This document shows, in pieces, positions 45,560 to 57,289 of a stretch of DNA of 64,000 nucleotides. The stretch covers positions 6,282,459 through 6,346,458 of the forward strand of contig CM067512.1 of the NCBI GenBank assembly GCA_034509495.1, read 5' to 3'. Under the pieces are notes generated by a model that was not told where the DNA came from, did no database searches, and worked only from the letters and a program-made list of their open reading frames with translations. Made by a program: the position numbers and the translations under genes. Each line of letters starts with the position of its first letter. Position 1 is the stretch's first letter. This DNA is from Acestrorhynchus altus. Lineage: Eukaryota; Chordata; Actinopteri; Characiformes; Acestrorhynchidae.

Positions 45560-46900
45560 CAGATCAACCACAATCTCCCTGACTTGGCTGGAACTTTCTG
45601 ACTCGTTCTTAAGAACGGGTGTGTTTTGTGAAGATTAGAAAATCACATCAAGAGCAAGGCGTGTAATAGTCTGCAAGATCACAAAGGAACCCAAGGTAAC
45701 TTCAAAGCAACTAAAGATCTTTCTCACATGGTCTGTTGTCAATGTCCTTGAGTTCACCATCAGGACAATGCCCACTCAAGACGCCTTATTCTGATGGGTC
45801 GGCCTAGATGTCACCCTACCTGCTCCCCTCTGACACTGTCCTCATTGGAATCATTGCATTGGCCAACTCATCTCACATTAGAAACACTGATCTTGTATCT
45901 TCAACTCACTCGCATTCTCCCATAACTAATGTTTACCCATACACAGCAGGCTCCCACTACTAGCTATACTTCTTTATTAATTTACACCATTTTGTGCTTT
46001 ATATTTGTGCTTTTTGCTGTCCACCACAGGAGGATGGGTTCCCCTTTTTAGTCTTGGTTCCTCTGTTCCTCTTAGCCCGAGGGAGCTTTTATTTGCCACT
46101 GTTGCCTGCTGGCTGCTCAAATCTGCTTGGACCCAGATCTGTGTAAAGCTGCTTCGTGAAACTCCTTTGCTGTAAAAAAGCACTCTATAAATAAACTTTG
46201 ATTAATTGATTGATTGACAACACTTAACAATAATGGCCTCCAAAAAGAACATTGCTGCCTGTCTGCAGTTTGCTTAAATCTCAAGGACATGCCGTAAAGC
46301 TATTGGAACAATGTTTTGTGGATGGATGAGACCAAATTAGATCTGTTGGGTTTAAATGAGATTTGTTTGGAGAGAGGGAAAGAAAAGCCACTACATTCCA
46401 GCATACAAATTTAATCCCATCTATGAAACATGGCAGTGGAAGGTTTGGACCTATTTTGCTGCATCTGGGCCAGCTTGCCTTCTTTGAACAAGGAAATGAA
46501 AATGTCTGGACATCTGGGATGTGGGTCATGCAGCAAGACAACAATCCTAAGCACACAAGTGGGTCTACCAAATGATGGTTAGAGATGAAGATGATTTGGA
46601 ATGGACAAGTCAAAGTCCAGACCTTAATCCAACAGAAATGTTGTGGGAGAACCTGAAGCAAGCAGATCATGGGAGGAAACCCACCAACAGCTGAAGCTTT
46701 TTCATATGAAGGAATAGGCTAAAATTACTCCAAGCTGACGTGTAAGACAATAGTTGCTGGAAACCGTTATAGTTGTTGCTTCATGAGGGGGTCAAACCAG
46801 ACAATGAAATCAGTGGTTCACATACATTTGCTACTTACAGATATGTATTATTGAATCATTTTCCTCAATAAACAAATGGTACCAAATTCTACAAATAACT
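45560..46900 (+). pseudogene. Tc1-like transposon fossil interrupted by a LINE 3' end
   Basis: The 5' part (to about 45768) holds 'gatcacaaaggaacccaagg' and 'ttcaccatcaggacaatg'. The element resumes at about 46216 with 'ctccaaaaagaacattgctg'. The catalytic half is clear: MQQDNNPKHTS near 46530-46560 carries the second Asp, and SPDLNPTEMLWENL near 46610-46655 carries the final acidic residue of the DDE triad. Stops and a lost middle segment show it is dead. Its 3' end near 46790-46900 includes 'gtggttcacatacatttgct'. Confidence 0.75.
45769..46215 (+). mobile_element. LINE 3' end nested in the Tc1 element
   Basis: It has the same 3' UTR as 24398-24590 (reverse) and 35031-35160, ending 'gcactctataaataaacttt' and GATTGATTGATTGA. 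GACAA occurs at both junctions (45764-45768 and 46216-46220), a possible 5-bp target duplication. It must be younger than the Tc1 copy it splits. Confidence 0.7.
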
Positions 46901-47664
46901 AAATTTGAAAGGTTAAATCTTCATGTTGACCTAGTACCTGATCTGACATTATGTCTGTGCTGTCTTTGAAGAAAGTGCTTAACCTGAAACTAGTCTTCTA
47001 GAAAGAGCAGAGAACCCACAGAGGCTCACAAACTACAGTATGTGATGATTAAATTGTTCCGAGGAGTAATTAAAAGCAAATATCAACAGATGTGAATTGA
47101 CCTTCCTGCACCATGTATCTCTTCTTTGTAATAGAGTGTGATTGTATCAGGCTTCTGTTAGAGGATGGAATTCCCATTCCTTTCAGGAAGAAAGACAGCA
47201 ATGCTGAAATGTTTGCTCTGTCTAAATAGCACTGCTCAGTGAGTTGGAGCTCTGCGGCTGTGTCATTTAAAAGCTTGCACAAAGCAGCAAACCATCTGTA
47301 TCTCAGCTCATTCCCGGAGCTCAGTACATGCCAGGAATGAATGCTTGATAGCATATTTTAAATTGCCTAAGTGCTAAATGGTAAAAAATACTATCCTACT
47401 TCTTCATTTATTCCACGCCATTACACCAGGTTAGATATAAATGCAATGTTCACTGAATTGAGACTTTTTTTGCCATGTGTGCATTAGTTAGAGCAGGGCA
47501 CATGCATATGGAGATCCTAATGATTCAGAATGTAAACTAAGCATTAATTCTTGTTATGACAGCACAGTACATAGTGACATATCCAATTAATGTAGTGCAG
47601 AGTGATGGAAGCACTAAAACACTGCTGGCAAACAATCATTAGAAACTACTTAAAAGAAAAGGAA
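46901..47664. other. Unique-looking DNA, no gene recognised
   Basis: 47090-47360 is free of repeat hallmarks and has balanced composition. It may be conserved non-coding DNA, but no comparison was possible. Confidence 0.4.
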
Positions 47665-47709
47665 AAATAAATAAATAAATAAACGAGAGAAATCATTAAA
47701 AATAATTGA

Positions 47710-47744
<35 letters not shown>

Positions 47745-47746
47745 AA
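47665..47746. repeat. (AAAT)n microsatellite in two blocks
   Basis: Tetranucleotide arrays at 47665-47685 and 47707-47746. Confidence 0.93.
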
Positions 47747-47789
47747 ACATTCAGAACATGTACTCAAGAAATCTCTCAAGGAGATAAGT

Positions 47790-48070
47790 GTATAACTGCT
47801 AAGCTCCACAATCAGCAGATGCTTTCATAAGTTAAAATACATCCAGGTTCACTTTGAGAAACAAACCACTGCCCAGTTCCCGAGATTAAGGTTCTTTGGA
47901 TAGATGAAACCAAGACTAAGATGAATATACAGAAGAAAAAACCATTCAAAATCCAAAGCACTATCGTATCATCTGTCAAACATGGTGGAGGCAGTTCTAT
48001 ATCACGGGCATGCAGGGTTGCTAGTGGAACAAGGTCACCGGTGTTTACTGATAATGAGAGATGATAAAAA
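47790..48070 (+). mobile_element. Tc1-like transposon internal fragment
   Basis: 'gttctttggatagatgaaac' (the first Asp region, W-D-E) and 'aaacatggtggaggcagttc' (KHGGGS) follow in Tc1 order. Both ends are missing and the frame is broken. Confidence 0.6.
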
Positions 48071-48204
48071 AATAGCATAAATTCTGAAGTGTACAGACAT
48101 AGATTCTGTGATCTGATTCAGACAAATTCTGCCAAACAAATAGATGACATTTCAATGTACAGATTGAATATGATCCAAAATGTACCACAAAGTCAACCCA
48201 ATAG

Positions 48205-48815
48205 CTTCTTACCTCTTAGAACCTGAGTTCTGCACTTTGCAAATGTCTCAGGATCAGAGTATTCTACAGACCTCTACACATAGCAGAATAAACTAAAAGG
48301 TCTAACCAATCATGGCATTATGTGATGAATTATCAGTGAGCAATCCATCTGGGAAAACAGCTAACATACACACAATTCAAACTATCCCAGTTTAATTGGC
48401 AAAGAAGCCTTACTGCTCTGTCCAAGTGTACATGCTCGACCTGCATGCAGCAAGACTGAAAATGAGAAGAGAGGGTGTGTTTTCTCTCTTTTTTTGATAT
48501 AATAATATTACTTTTTTTTACGTATTTGAACTAATGAGAACCCATTGTAAAACTCTTTGTTATTCTAATCTAATCTCATATATATATATATATATAATGA
48601 ATATATAATAAATCAATTATAAATAAATTTATGGTTATATATAATTTATTTAACCAAAACATGATTCAATTCATACACATTTTTACATCTCAAATGATGA
48701 CACATTTGAATCTCCTGAAAATAACTACATTGGGCATTGACTGTCTCTTACGAATACTTCACATTTTTTTGGTGAATAAAAGTACTATCAAACTATCAAA
48801 CTATGAAAACATTCC
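48205..48815 (+). mobile_element. TTAA-family element, longer copy
   Basis: It starts 'cctcttagaacctgagttct' (the flanking TTAA is mutated to TTAC) and carries 'caggatcagagtattctaca', 'agtgagcaatccatctggga' and 'gtgaataaaagtactatcaa', in the family order. The right end is missing. Confidence 0.6.
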
Positions 48816-50117
48816 ACATAATCAGTCTAGCATTCGTATGTTTCAGGCAAAGAAATTGAGTATTCTTAAATGGCAGAGTCGGTCACCTGACGTCAACAAA
48901 ACTGAGCTGATTTTCAGGCAAAAAATGAAGACAGAAAGTCCCACAAACAAGCAGCAACTGAACGTGACTTCAGTAAAGGCCTGGCAAAGCATCTCAGGGG
49001 AGGTATGTCCATGACTTCCAGACTTCAGTTAGTCATTGATGCAGGGTAGGCTTTGATATAGTATAGGATGGATCTAACAAGAGATTTTTCTTTAGGAACA
49101 GCTCTGTAAGCATTGTACTTTATTCATCAAGTTGTATTTGAATGTAACTCCAATCAAAGCCCACCACGTTCCATGTGCTTGCTTAGAACTCACTGAAAGT
49201 ACTTATTTGCCCATCAGCATTACTACTGTGGAGTTTCTCATTTGTGACCGCAAACACCTTTCATCTGTGGCCGCTTTGCCTCATCATGATCATGATAACT
49301 CCATCTCCCTCTACTGCCAGTCATGGTCACCCTGCTGTATGTGTCGTGCCAGCTGTTAAGCACTCTTCCTGCAGAATGTTTATTTAGCACTCTCTCTGGA
49401 GAGCTGCTCTCTTCTCTCTCCCCTCCGCCTATGATCAATGACCCATCATTTTTCCGGTGGCAGTCCTCCTCGACCTTCCACATTATATCTCCTCCTGCTT
49501 TTTCTTTCTCCCTGCTTCTCTCTCATTTGCTTTTGCCTGGCTGAAAGTCATTATGTGACTGAGATGAAAAAAAAAAAAAAAAAAAAAAACATTTCCTTGC
49601 TTTTCAGAAAAGCCTGAGGAACAGGCATCGGAGAGAAAGAACAGAAATGGAATATTCCTGGAACTGAACGTGTGAGTCTGTTTGGAGCTGCTTTGTATGC
49701 CAAGATGCAGCTGTTTGACCACAAGCAGCTCTCAGTTTGTCATATAATCACATTTTTATTGTATATTGGTGTTTTGTGTGGAACCCAGGAGGGGCAGCAG
49801 GTAAAATTGAATAATAATTTGAGGAAACAATTTGCAAATCATGCTCGGATTTTCTTTCATTGGTGGAATGGTTTGCAATTTGTACATGTTTAATTTTTTT
49901 TTTTATGTAAAGAAACAATTTTGCAGTTTATGCTCACAATTTCTTTAATTGTAATGAATGTGAAAGTTAATGAATAAATCTATAAAACTTCTTAAAATAT
50001 GACCTCATGATGTCAAACCAATGCTTTGGGAAACTAAGAGGTTTGAATGCTCAGATAACTTTGATTGAGGTCTCAGACCTTAATTAGAAAGTGAAATTAG
50101 TAAGGGTTATTGCTTCT
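48816..50117. other. Mostly unique DNA
   Basis: An A24 run lies at 49566-49589. 49200-49560 has no repeat hallmark. Short reading frames are not supported as genes. Confidence 0.4.
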
Positions 50118-50650
50118 TCGCCATCATCATTAGGAAAGGCCAGGTGATGCAAATTTTAAAGACTTATAAATACCCAGACTCCTCTAATTCTCTCTGCCCC
50201 CCAAACAAACAAAGAAACTAACAAACAAAAAACAGTAGCCAATGGTTCCTCTAAGCAGCTGCCTAGCACTCTGAAAATAAGAAGGGTGACGCCCACAAAG
50301 CAGGAGTCTTAAGGAAGATAGGAAAGCTTTTTCATGTTGCCATTTCCTCAGTTTGAAATGTAATTAAAAATCGTCAGGATCAGTGGAGGTCCCGATAACG
50401 TCTGGAAGCTGCTCATAGGATTGCTAAAACTGAACCCCTGCTTGATTGCAAAAGACCTTCAGAAAGATTAAGCAGATTCTGTAATTGTGGTACATGTGAC
50501 GCCTGCACAAACATGGCCTTCATGGAAGAGTCATCAAAAGAAAACCTCTCCAGTGTCCTCATCACAAAATTCTGAGTCAGGCGTTTGTAAGATAACATCT
50601 TAACAAGCCTGATGCATTTTGGAAGCAAGTTCTTTGTCCCAATGAGTTTC
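50118..50650 (+). pseudogene. Tc1-like transposon 5' half
   Basis: The order 'ggccaggtgatgcaaatttt', 'aatacccagactcctctaat', 'gttcctctaagcagctgcct' (N-terminal GSSKQL), 'ttgccatttcctcagtttga' and 'ttgcaaaagaccttcagaaa' matches the first half of a teleost Tc1 element, the DNA-binding domain. It stops before the catalytic core and is full of stops. Confidence 0.7.
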
Positions 50651-50843
50651 AAATAGAATTTGTTGTACTTTTGTTCTTGCATCAATGTATTTTCATGTAT
50701 TTAAGCTGATCTGTCATTAAACCTTATTTAGACCATTAAAATTGAAAGTGACCAATCAATAATTCTAGTTTGTATTAGCAGTGTGACGTTGCCTTGTTCA
50801 GTTTCTAGCAGTGACTAATACTAGTTTGGACAACATAAACACG

Positions 50844-50889
50844 GATGAATGAATGAATGAATGAATGAATGAATGAATGAATGAATGAT
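50844..50889. repeat. (GAAT)n microsatellite
   Basis: About eleven tetranucleotides. Confidence 0.95.
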
Positions 50890-51419
50890 ACTGTAATTTT
50901 GATGAGTGTCTTGTTGATGACATTTACACCATATGTGTGAAGATGTCTTAAATACCATTGCAAGCTTGGTACACAAATTTAAACAAATTGCGTGTTTTCA
51001 AAGGAGCTTTCTACTCCTGGCACTAGAACATGAAGACATTAATATTACAATTCTAAGCGTCTGCTTTTACATTCTAGATAATGTGCATATCACCTTGGCC
51101 TGCATGGCTTGAATTTCAGACTGAATTTCTGGACTGGCAGGCAGCTTCAGTATCTCTAATAACAGCCTGCCAACTCAGCACTAAAATATTTATGCACCAT
51201 GAGTTTCCCAAGCAGAATCATTGAGATATCTGGCCAAGAATATACTTTTGGGCACTTCCAGGACATTTCTGAATAAAGTATTATCCGTAGTGCTGGATAA
51301 TATATCTGGTTAACATACTAGTATTGATGTCACACAACAATATTGGCTTTACTTGTGTTGCTAGTAGATAACATAATAATCTGTATGCAATGCAATAAAG
51401 TCTGTGTGTCAGATTATAA
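50890..51419. other. No feature recognised
   Basis: 51000-51290 has no repeat hallmark. No gene is supported. Confidence 0.4.
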
Positions 51420-51700
51420 TAATGCTTGCATGCTGGTTTCTAGGCTTCGTATCTCAAAATAAGATAACACATATAACAAACTACAGGACTGTTGTCTCAT
51501 CATTGTGACGAAATATCAGTACATTATCCTGCTCAGAAAACTAAAATTCACTCATTTCCAAATCAATTAAATCCATGTTTAAATGCCAAATGAGCTTCCA
51601 GTGCATGTTAACTGCTCTGTCCATGTGTACATGCTTAACCTGCATACGGACTCTGACCGATCAGTGAGACAGGGCAGGGCTGATGATGTCACTGTCCCAA
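51420..51700 (+). mobile_element. TTAA-family fragment
   Basis: 'gctggtttctaggcttcgta', 'gagcttccagtgcatgttaa' and 'ctgctctgtccatgtgtaca' match the internal blocks of the 48205 copy. The ends are missing. Confidence 0.55.
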
Positions 51701-51703
51701 ATA

Positions 51704-51880
51704 CCGTATTTTCCGGACTATAAGCCGCTACTTTTTTCCCACACTTTAAACCATGCGGCTTATAATGAGGTGCAGCTTATTCTTCTTATATATGTTATTT
51801 TCTAGTTGTTTTTTTTAACTTTACAGGTGTAAATTGAGAAGGGAGAGGATGTTTATGCTGTTTCTTTGCACATGCAGTGT
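51704..51880. mobile_element. 'accgtattttccggactata' repeat
   Basis: The sequence 'accgtattttccggactata' followed by 'agccgcta', then 'catgcggcttataatgaggt', is a known dispersed vertebrate DNA-repeat signature with an internal inverted echo (ataagccgc / gcggcttat). The superfamily is not assigned. Confidence 0.6.
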
Positions 51881-52844
51881 TCAAATTTCAGAATAAAAGT
51901 ACTGAGAAGAGATAATACTGATAAATACATAAATAACAAAAGTATTTTGTATTTTGACAACCTGTTTATTATAAATGTCCTTCTCAATCGAAGCATAGCA
52001 AAGAATTAAATGAAACGATTGCATTTTCAGCTCAAAATCACTCTGGGAGATCAATTTCCAACAGGGATTCTGTGTTTTTTTTTTGTTCTTGTCATTATTT
52101 TTCAAATACATTTTTGATCAGAACATCAAATTCATACAAATATTTAAATTCTGTTACGTTCTGTTGATTCATGCATCTTGATGATGAGTTTTTAAAGATC
52201 TCATACACATAAAATGCAGGCAGGATAAATGCAAGAAAAGGCATGAAAAGAGCAATGAGCTTTTGAGTGTATGTGCAAGGCTAATTTGTCTGGGCAGGGT
52301 CAGAGTTGAACATGCAATTAATGAAGGTGCTTGCATTCAAGTGGCAAAACATAATGAAACAGTCAAACATAACAGGCCATACATAAGCAGCCTAGCTCTG
52401 TTGGCCACAGTGAGAACATTGGTCAAATCCCTGGAAAAGACGTCTACTGGGTACAAGAGTGTCACAGGTCATTTTCCTGAAAAGGAACTTGAGGGCAGAA
52501 TTCACATCTAAATAAATTGACAAATTTTATGATGTAAGCCGACAATGAGCTTCCCCTCTTTGAAAGACCAGCAGGTGGTCTGAGACATATTTTTGCCAGG
52601 TGTAATAGCAGTATATAGATGCATCCATATTCACATGCATCCATATCATCATTTCAAAGATGTACAGAAATAAACAGAATGGAACTAATTTATGAATATA
52701 AAACTACATATCACATATACAAGGGGAGGCTGGGTGAGCAAGCATGAGCACCACTGAGTAAAATGAAACTAAAACAATCTAAACATTTCAGTAAAGCTGA
52801 CATCATGTCGAGTAACCAAATAATTATCTCAGACACACTGATCA
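51881..52844. other. No feature recognised
   Basis: No gene or repeat is supported. Confidence 0.4.
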
Positions 52845-53050
52845 ACAAGACTTGACAAGGACTGCAACAAACACAGGACTATAAGTAGCAAAACTAAACT
52901 CCTGACAAAGGTAACAAGAGGGTTGGGGCAGAGAACAATGACCTGGAGACAATAGGTGTGTATCACATGTCGGTGGCCCAAACAGAAGGTGCACACAGAC
53001 ACATAGACAGAACAGGGCAGGTGCTGACACCATGTCAGTGCAATGCAATC
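52845..53050. mobile_element. Possible retroelement fragment
   Basis: 'ggcagagaacaatgacctgg' and 'tgtatcacatgtcggtggcc' resemble a dispersed fish repeat also hinted at 19230-19400. Evidence is weak. Confidence 0.3.
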
Positions 53051-54604
53051 TTAAACATCAGGGCAAAGCTAGTGGAATATATTATTTTATCAACATTGCC
53101 CATTATTTTAGAGGAACATTTTATTGGATAATTCTGTCTATTTTAGATTTAGCACATGTAAAACACTAAAAAAAAAAGAAAAACACTGGAAAAACAGAGC
53201 TTCAGGCATCTCCTCGACAGCCCATTACATCTGTCTGTTTGGCTAAAACTACATGGAGGAAGCCAGTATGCACATCAATTTGATTGAACAGTGCATTAAT
53301 AAATGGTTAAAAAACTTGAGAAATACGTAGTGACCGTTGCTAGTGGTGACATAACAACTGAACTGACTTCACAGAACAAATGTAGAATAATGTTTAAAAA
53401 TAAATAAAACATACGCAATCAGGAAGTGGCTGATAAATGCATGGCAGCTTATTACAAAGAACTATTGCACAGTGCATGCACTTTATTCTCACAACAGCTA
53501 ATCAATATGAGGGTATTCCAAGAGTTTATAGATTTATAATTTCACTTTTAAGAAGATAAATGTATTGGGCAGCACCACATATCAAGCTAAAAACAATCAT
53601 GCTCTGGTCAGTTATCTCCACTGTATCTAGAAGAGTTTGTTGAATATGTACGGAGGTTGAGTAGATAAGCCTCGTTGGGGTGCTCTGTGTTCATGGCATG
53701 GATAAACGGCAAGATTAACGAGTAAAAATGTCTGTTTCAATGCTTCGGTGTTCACAAGCTCTAGAGGTCAGGTTTCTTGAATCTTGACTTAATGCTTCTT
53801 TAACTGAATCGCATGCAGTGAGGCAGGAGTATGCAATAAATATACTATGGGAATTAGTAGCCAATATTGGCAGTAATCCTTCCTGAAACTGTCACATAGG
53901 AAGCATCCTCCTCTCATCCATCTTGATTAGCTTGAGAGCTCACCAAAGCCATCACCACCCCCTACCCCACCCCCTTGCTTAAACAGAGTGCCAAATATTC
54001 CACTCAGATTCTCAGGTGAACTGACTGAGGTCGTGATACACTGTGAGGAATATGTTCAGGAAAGACACTCATACCACCTAAAAGAAGGGCTGGTAACATT
54101 TATTGCTTATATCACATATATAACTTTAAATGGTTATGATGCAAACAGCTATTTTGCGCTGCTTCTTTACTGAATACAACGTAAAATATACATTCAGGCA
54201 TGGAAGCATACAATCGTGTCAAACATTTGTCCATAGATGTTGCAGCTGGACCTGTAAACCCCACACACTTAATAGGTTTTTCATTCACAACACCACTGCA
54301 AATGAAGGTGAAAGGGGCTCGATCAGACAGACTTAGATGGCAGGTAATTGAAACAACCAATCAACTGAGCAAAATGTGCATCATAGAGACAAACCACACA
54401 ACATTTTCTCAACAAGAGATACACTAAACTCATTAAAGGCTTATAATTGCACTATGTCTTGGGTGATAAAGTGCAATGTGTTGAGCATTGTCTGTTGAAT
54501 TCTCCATTCTGACATTTATTTGATAGCAAGTTTGAGGTGTCTCTGGAAACTAGTTAAGGATATTTTCTGAGTGAATAGTAATATGTAAATATTATTTTAA
54601 ATGT
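53051..54604. other. 1.55 kb without a recognised feature
   Basis: No gene or repeat is supported. Confidence 0.4.
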
Positions 54605-54722
54605 ATAGCTGGTTGCTATGGTATCTCGGCTAGTTTATATGTCGTTGCTATGGTATAACTGGTTGCAAAGGTGTTTTCTATGGTATTTCAAGTGGTTGCT
54701 ATGGTGTCCATGGTGGGTAATA
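54605..54722. repeat. 'ggttgctatggt' minisatellite
   Basis: The unit GGTTGCTATGGT with spacers recurs about five times in imperfect form. Confidence 0.75.
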
Positions 54723-54756
54723 GAATTGTTGTGGTACCCAATTCATCAGAATCAAC

Positions 54757-54766
54757 AAAACAAAAC

Positions 54767-54797
<31 letters not shown>

Positions 54798-54845
54798 CAA
54801 AACAAAACAAAACAAAACAAAACAAAACAAAACAAAACAAAAAAA
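54757..54845. repeat. (AAAAC)n microsatellite
   Basis: About sixteen pentanucleotides. Confidence 0.97.
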
Positions 54846-55379
54846 CTGGTAATAATGTATATGCTTGCATTTGTTCCATTATTAACTCAGTGATTGAAAG
54901 TAGAAATTTGCAGTTTCAGAAGATCTGTGGAATTGCTATAACCCCTTAAAGGATTACATACTGAAAACTAAATACTCCATGAAAATATGCTTTTCTAATG
55001 TGGGCTTGGTTCCTTTCCAGTTGAAGATATTTTGAACTGGCTTGATAACTAGAACTGGGCCAGTCTCCAGTTATATTGAAATTGGATAGAGCGCCTAATT
55101 GGAATTCGGAAAGCAACAGTTTGTTTACTTGGAACAGTTCAGTGACCTGCGGCAAGTTGCAATACAAAGATAGTTTTGGAAATGACAATACAACCATGAC
55201 TTTGAACCATTTCTAGAATATTAAACATAGCTGTAGTTTCCTCAGTTTAGGAAAATGGCACACTGTTTCTGAGAAGTCTTACTGGATTAGGATCAGAAAC
55301 ACTTACATGCAGCTGTAACAAAATAAGCTCTGCTGACTCCTGACATGCAGAAGCCCTGAAGGTCTGTGATGTGAACTTA
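54846..55379. other. No feature recognised
   Basis: No gene or repeat is supported. Confidence 0.4.
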
Positions 55380-55835
55380 AGTGTTCCTCATAAGCTGTGG
55401 AACAGATGTATGTGGACATTCGAACATCATATCTGTATGTTCTGGTACATCTTTCTCCAAATCCTCAAATATTAATGTAGAGTTTGCTAAAGTAGAATGT
55501 GGGCAGCCATGTTCCAAAAGCCACTGGATTGCCACTGGATTTTGGAACATGGCTGTGAGGTGTTGCTTCCATTCAGCCTCATGAGCATTAGGGAGGTCAG
55601 GTACTGATGTAAGCGATAAAGCCTAGCTCACGGTAAGCGTTCCCAAGGTGGTGGAGGGGGATGAAGTCAGATAGCTGTGCAGGCCAGTCAAATTCTTTCA
55701 CATCAAACTCTGTAAATCTTTTTTTTTTTTTTTTTTAAGGATTTTGCTTTGTCATGCAGAAACAAGAAAGGTCCTACCACAAATTGTTGCTGACAAATGG
55801 TCATAATATTGGGTGTGATGACTAAAAAAGAGTAT
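55380..55835 (+). mobile_element. Dispersed DNA element, interior, probably family A
   Basis: 'tgttctggtacatctttctc', 'gcattagggaggtcaggtac', 'tgtgcaggccagtcaaattc' and 'tttgtcatgcagaaacaaga' follow the order of a long common teleost element. The continuation 'gttgccacggttggaagcac' lies displaced at 56509-56528, so an intervening insertion or rearrangement separates them. Confidence 0.6.
55504..55555. repeat. Perfect 16-bp inverted repeat
   Basis: CAGCCATGTTCCAAAA at 55504-55519 pairs with 55540-55555. The 20-base loop contains a direct repeat, GCCACTGGATT. It probably arose by local inverted duplication inside the element. Confidence 0.9.
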
Positions 55836-56961
55836 AGTGATAGGCCCTACATTTGAGTCCCTTTACAGCTAGAGCAATGAAATAGTTCTGAAATGAACAT
55901 GGAATGAATCTGTAAAATGACAACATAGAAAATAAAACATACTAGGGCATCTACTGGTTCTAAAGTACTTAGCATGTCTCATAGTGGTGCATGGCACTGT
56001 TTTTAACAACCATGATGGTTATTGTACATATGAAACGTTGGTTTAAAACTCTTGATGGAATGATCTTGTTAGTTTGTCCAAACGAGTCACAGTGTTCATC
56101 CTAATGCACTTATCTGACTGGCTGAGTATGATCATGTGTATTATGTACAGTGCATGCAACTGGCTGTGAATTGCTTGGACCACTAAAACTAGAAGAAATC
56201 TTAAATAAACTAAATGAAATGATTCCCAATAGATCTGGATAGACCAGTCTGCCTTTTCATGACCTCTAAGCAGAAGAACCACTTTTGGTTTCACGAAGAA
56301 TCCTTTATGTAAAGAAGCTATGAGGCAGATTGAACTTTAAATTGGTAAAGAATCTTAATATCGACTTATTTAAATGTTGACCTTCATAAATATAAAAACA
56401 AAAGGTTCTCTATGAAAGCAAAAGTGTTCTTCTATGGCATTGCTCAAAAATCCCTGTGTAACACCTTCATTTTTAAGATTGCGGCAGCCCATTAAGTCCT
56501 GCTGTTGCCACGGTTGGAAGCACACAATTGTCTATAACTTCACTAACTTCATTTGCATGCACATCAGTGGTTTGGTTTTAGCCTGACTAGGACTGATAGC
56601 CTAAGTAAGCTGTGATTATGTAAACAGCAGACAGGCTGTTAAGTGGCCAGACATTTTGAGATAGATTAAACCATATAAATGCATATATTCCTTCATATAT
56701 GGAGACACTCTGTGGCTTTTCATGCAACAAAGAGTCCTTCAAACATGGACAAATTATGTATATATGCTGTATTCAACATGCTGCGTGCTTCATGAACTGA
56801 CAGCTTCCCTAAATGCTTTTTTTTCACAGTAACATCACTTACATTTGCCTGGAGTTATATTGTATGACCAATTCTTTTTTTCCACTGTTTGTGTATGAAA
56901 ATTGCATCGCTGTGTACACCGGTTTGAAAGAGGGTGTAGCTCAAATGGCCCACTAATTAGT

Positions 56962-56966
<5 letters not shown>
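55836..56966. other. Spacer with a displaced family A fragment
   Basis: The fragment at about 56495-56550 is described with the preceding element. Nothing else is supported. Confidence 0.4.

Positions 56967-57036
<70 letters not shown>
56967..57036. repeat. (GT)n microsatellite
   Basis: About 35 GT dinucleotides. Confidence 0.97.
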
Positions 57037-57039
<3 letters not shown>

Positions 57040-57289
57040 TTGTCAGCCTTTTTATCTTGACCAAATGTCTGTGGTGGACCAGAGTGCTGAAATTCTCTGA
57101 TGCCAGTCCTAAATCTGGATAAAAAGGAAAATGGGCTTGACTTCAGGCTTGTTATCCTGACAAGAGCTCAAATCCAACAAGACAGCTTCCTGGAAGAAGG
57201 AAATGAGTTCTGATGGTACATACAATTACTGGTCATAATGTTATGTTTAGCATCCAGTTTTACGTCCGGTTCCAGCCAATTTTTAACCA

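Noticed and set aside
46281..46670. 129-residue minus-strand frame
   Set aside because: It is antisense to the Tc1 transposase fossil, whose catalytic motifs are on the + strand.
48631..49014. 127-residue + strand frame
   Set aside because: It overlaps the TTAA-family element and unique AT-rich DNA and contains no motif.
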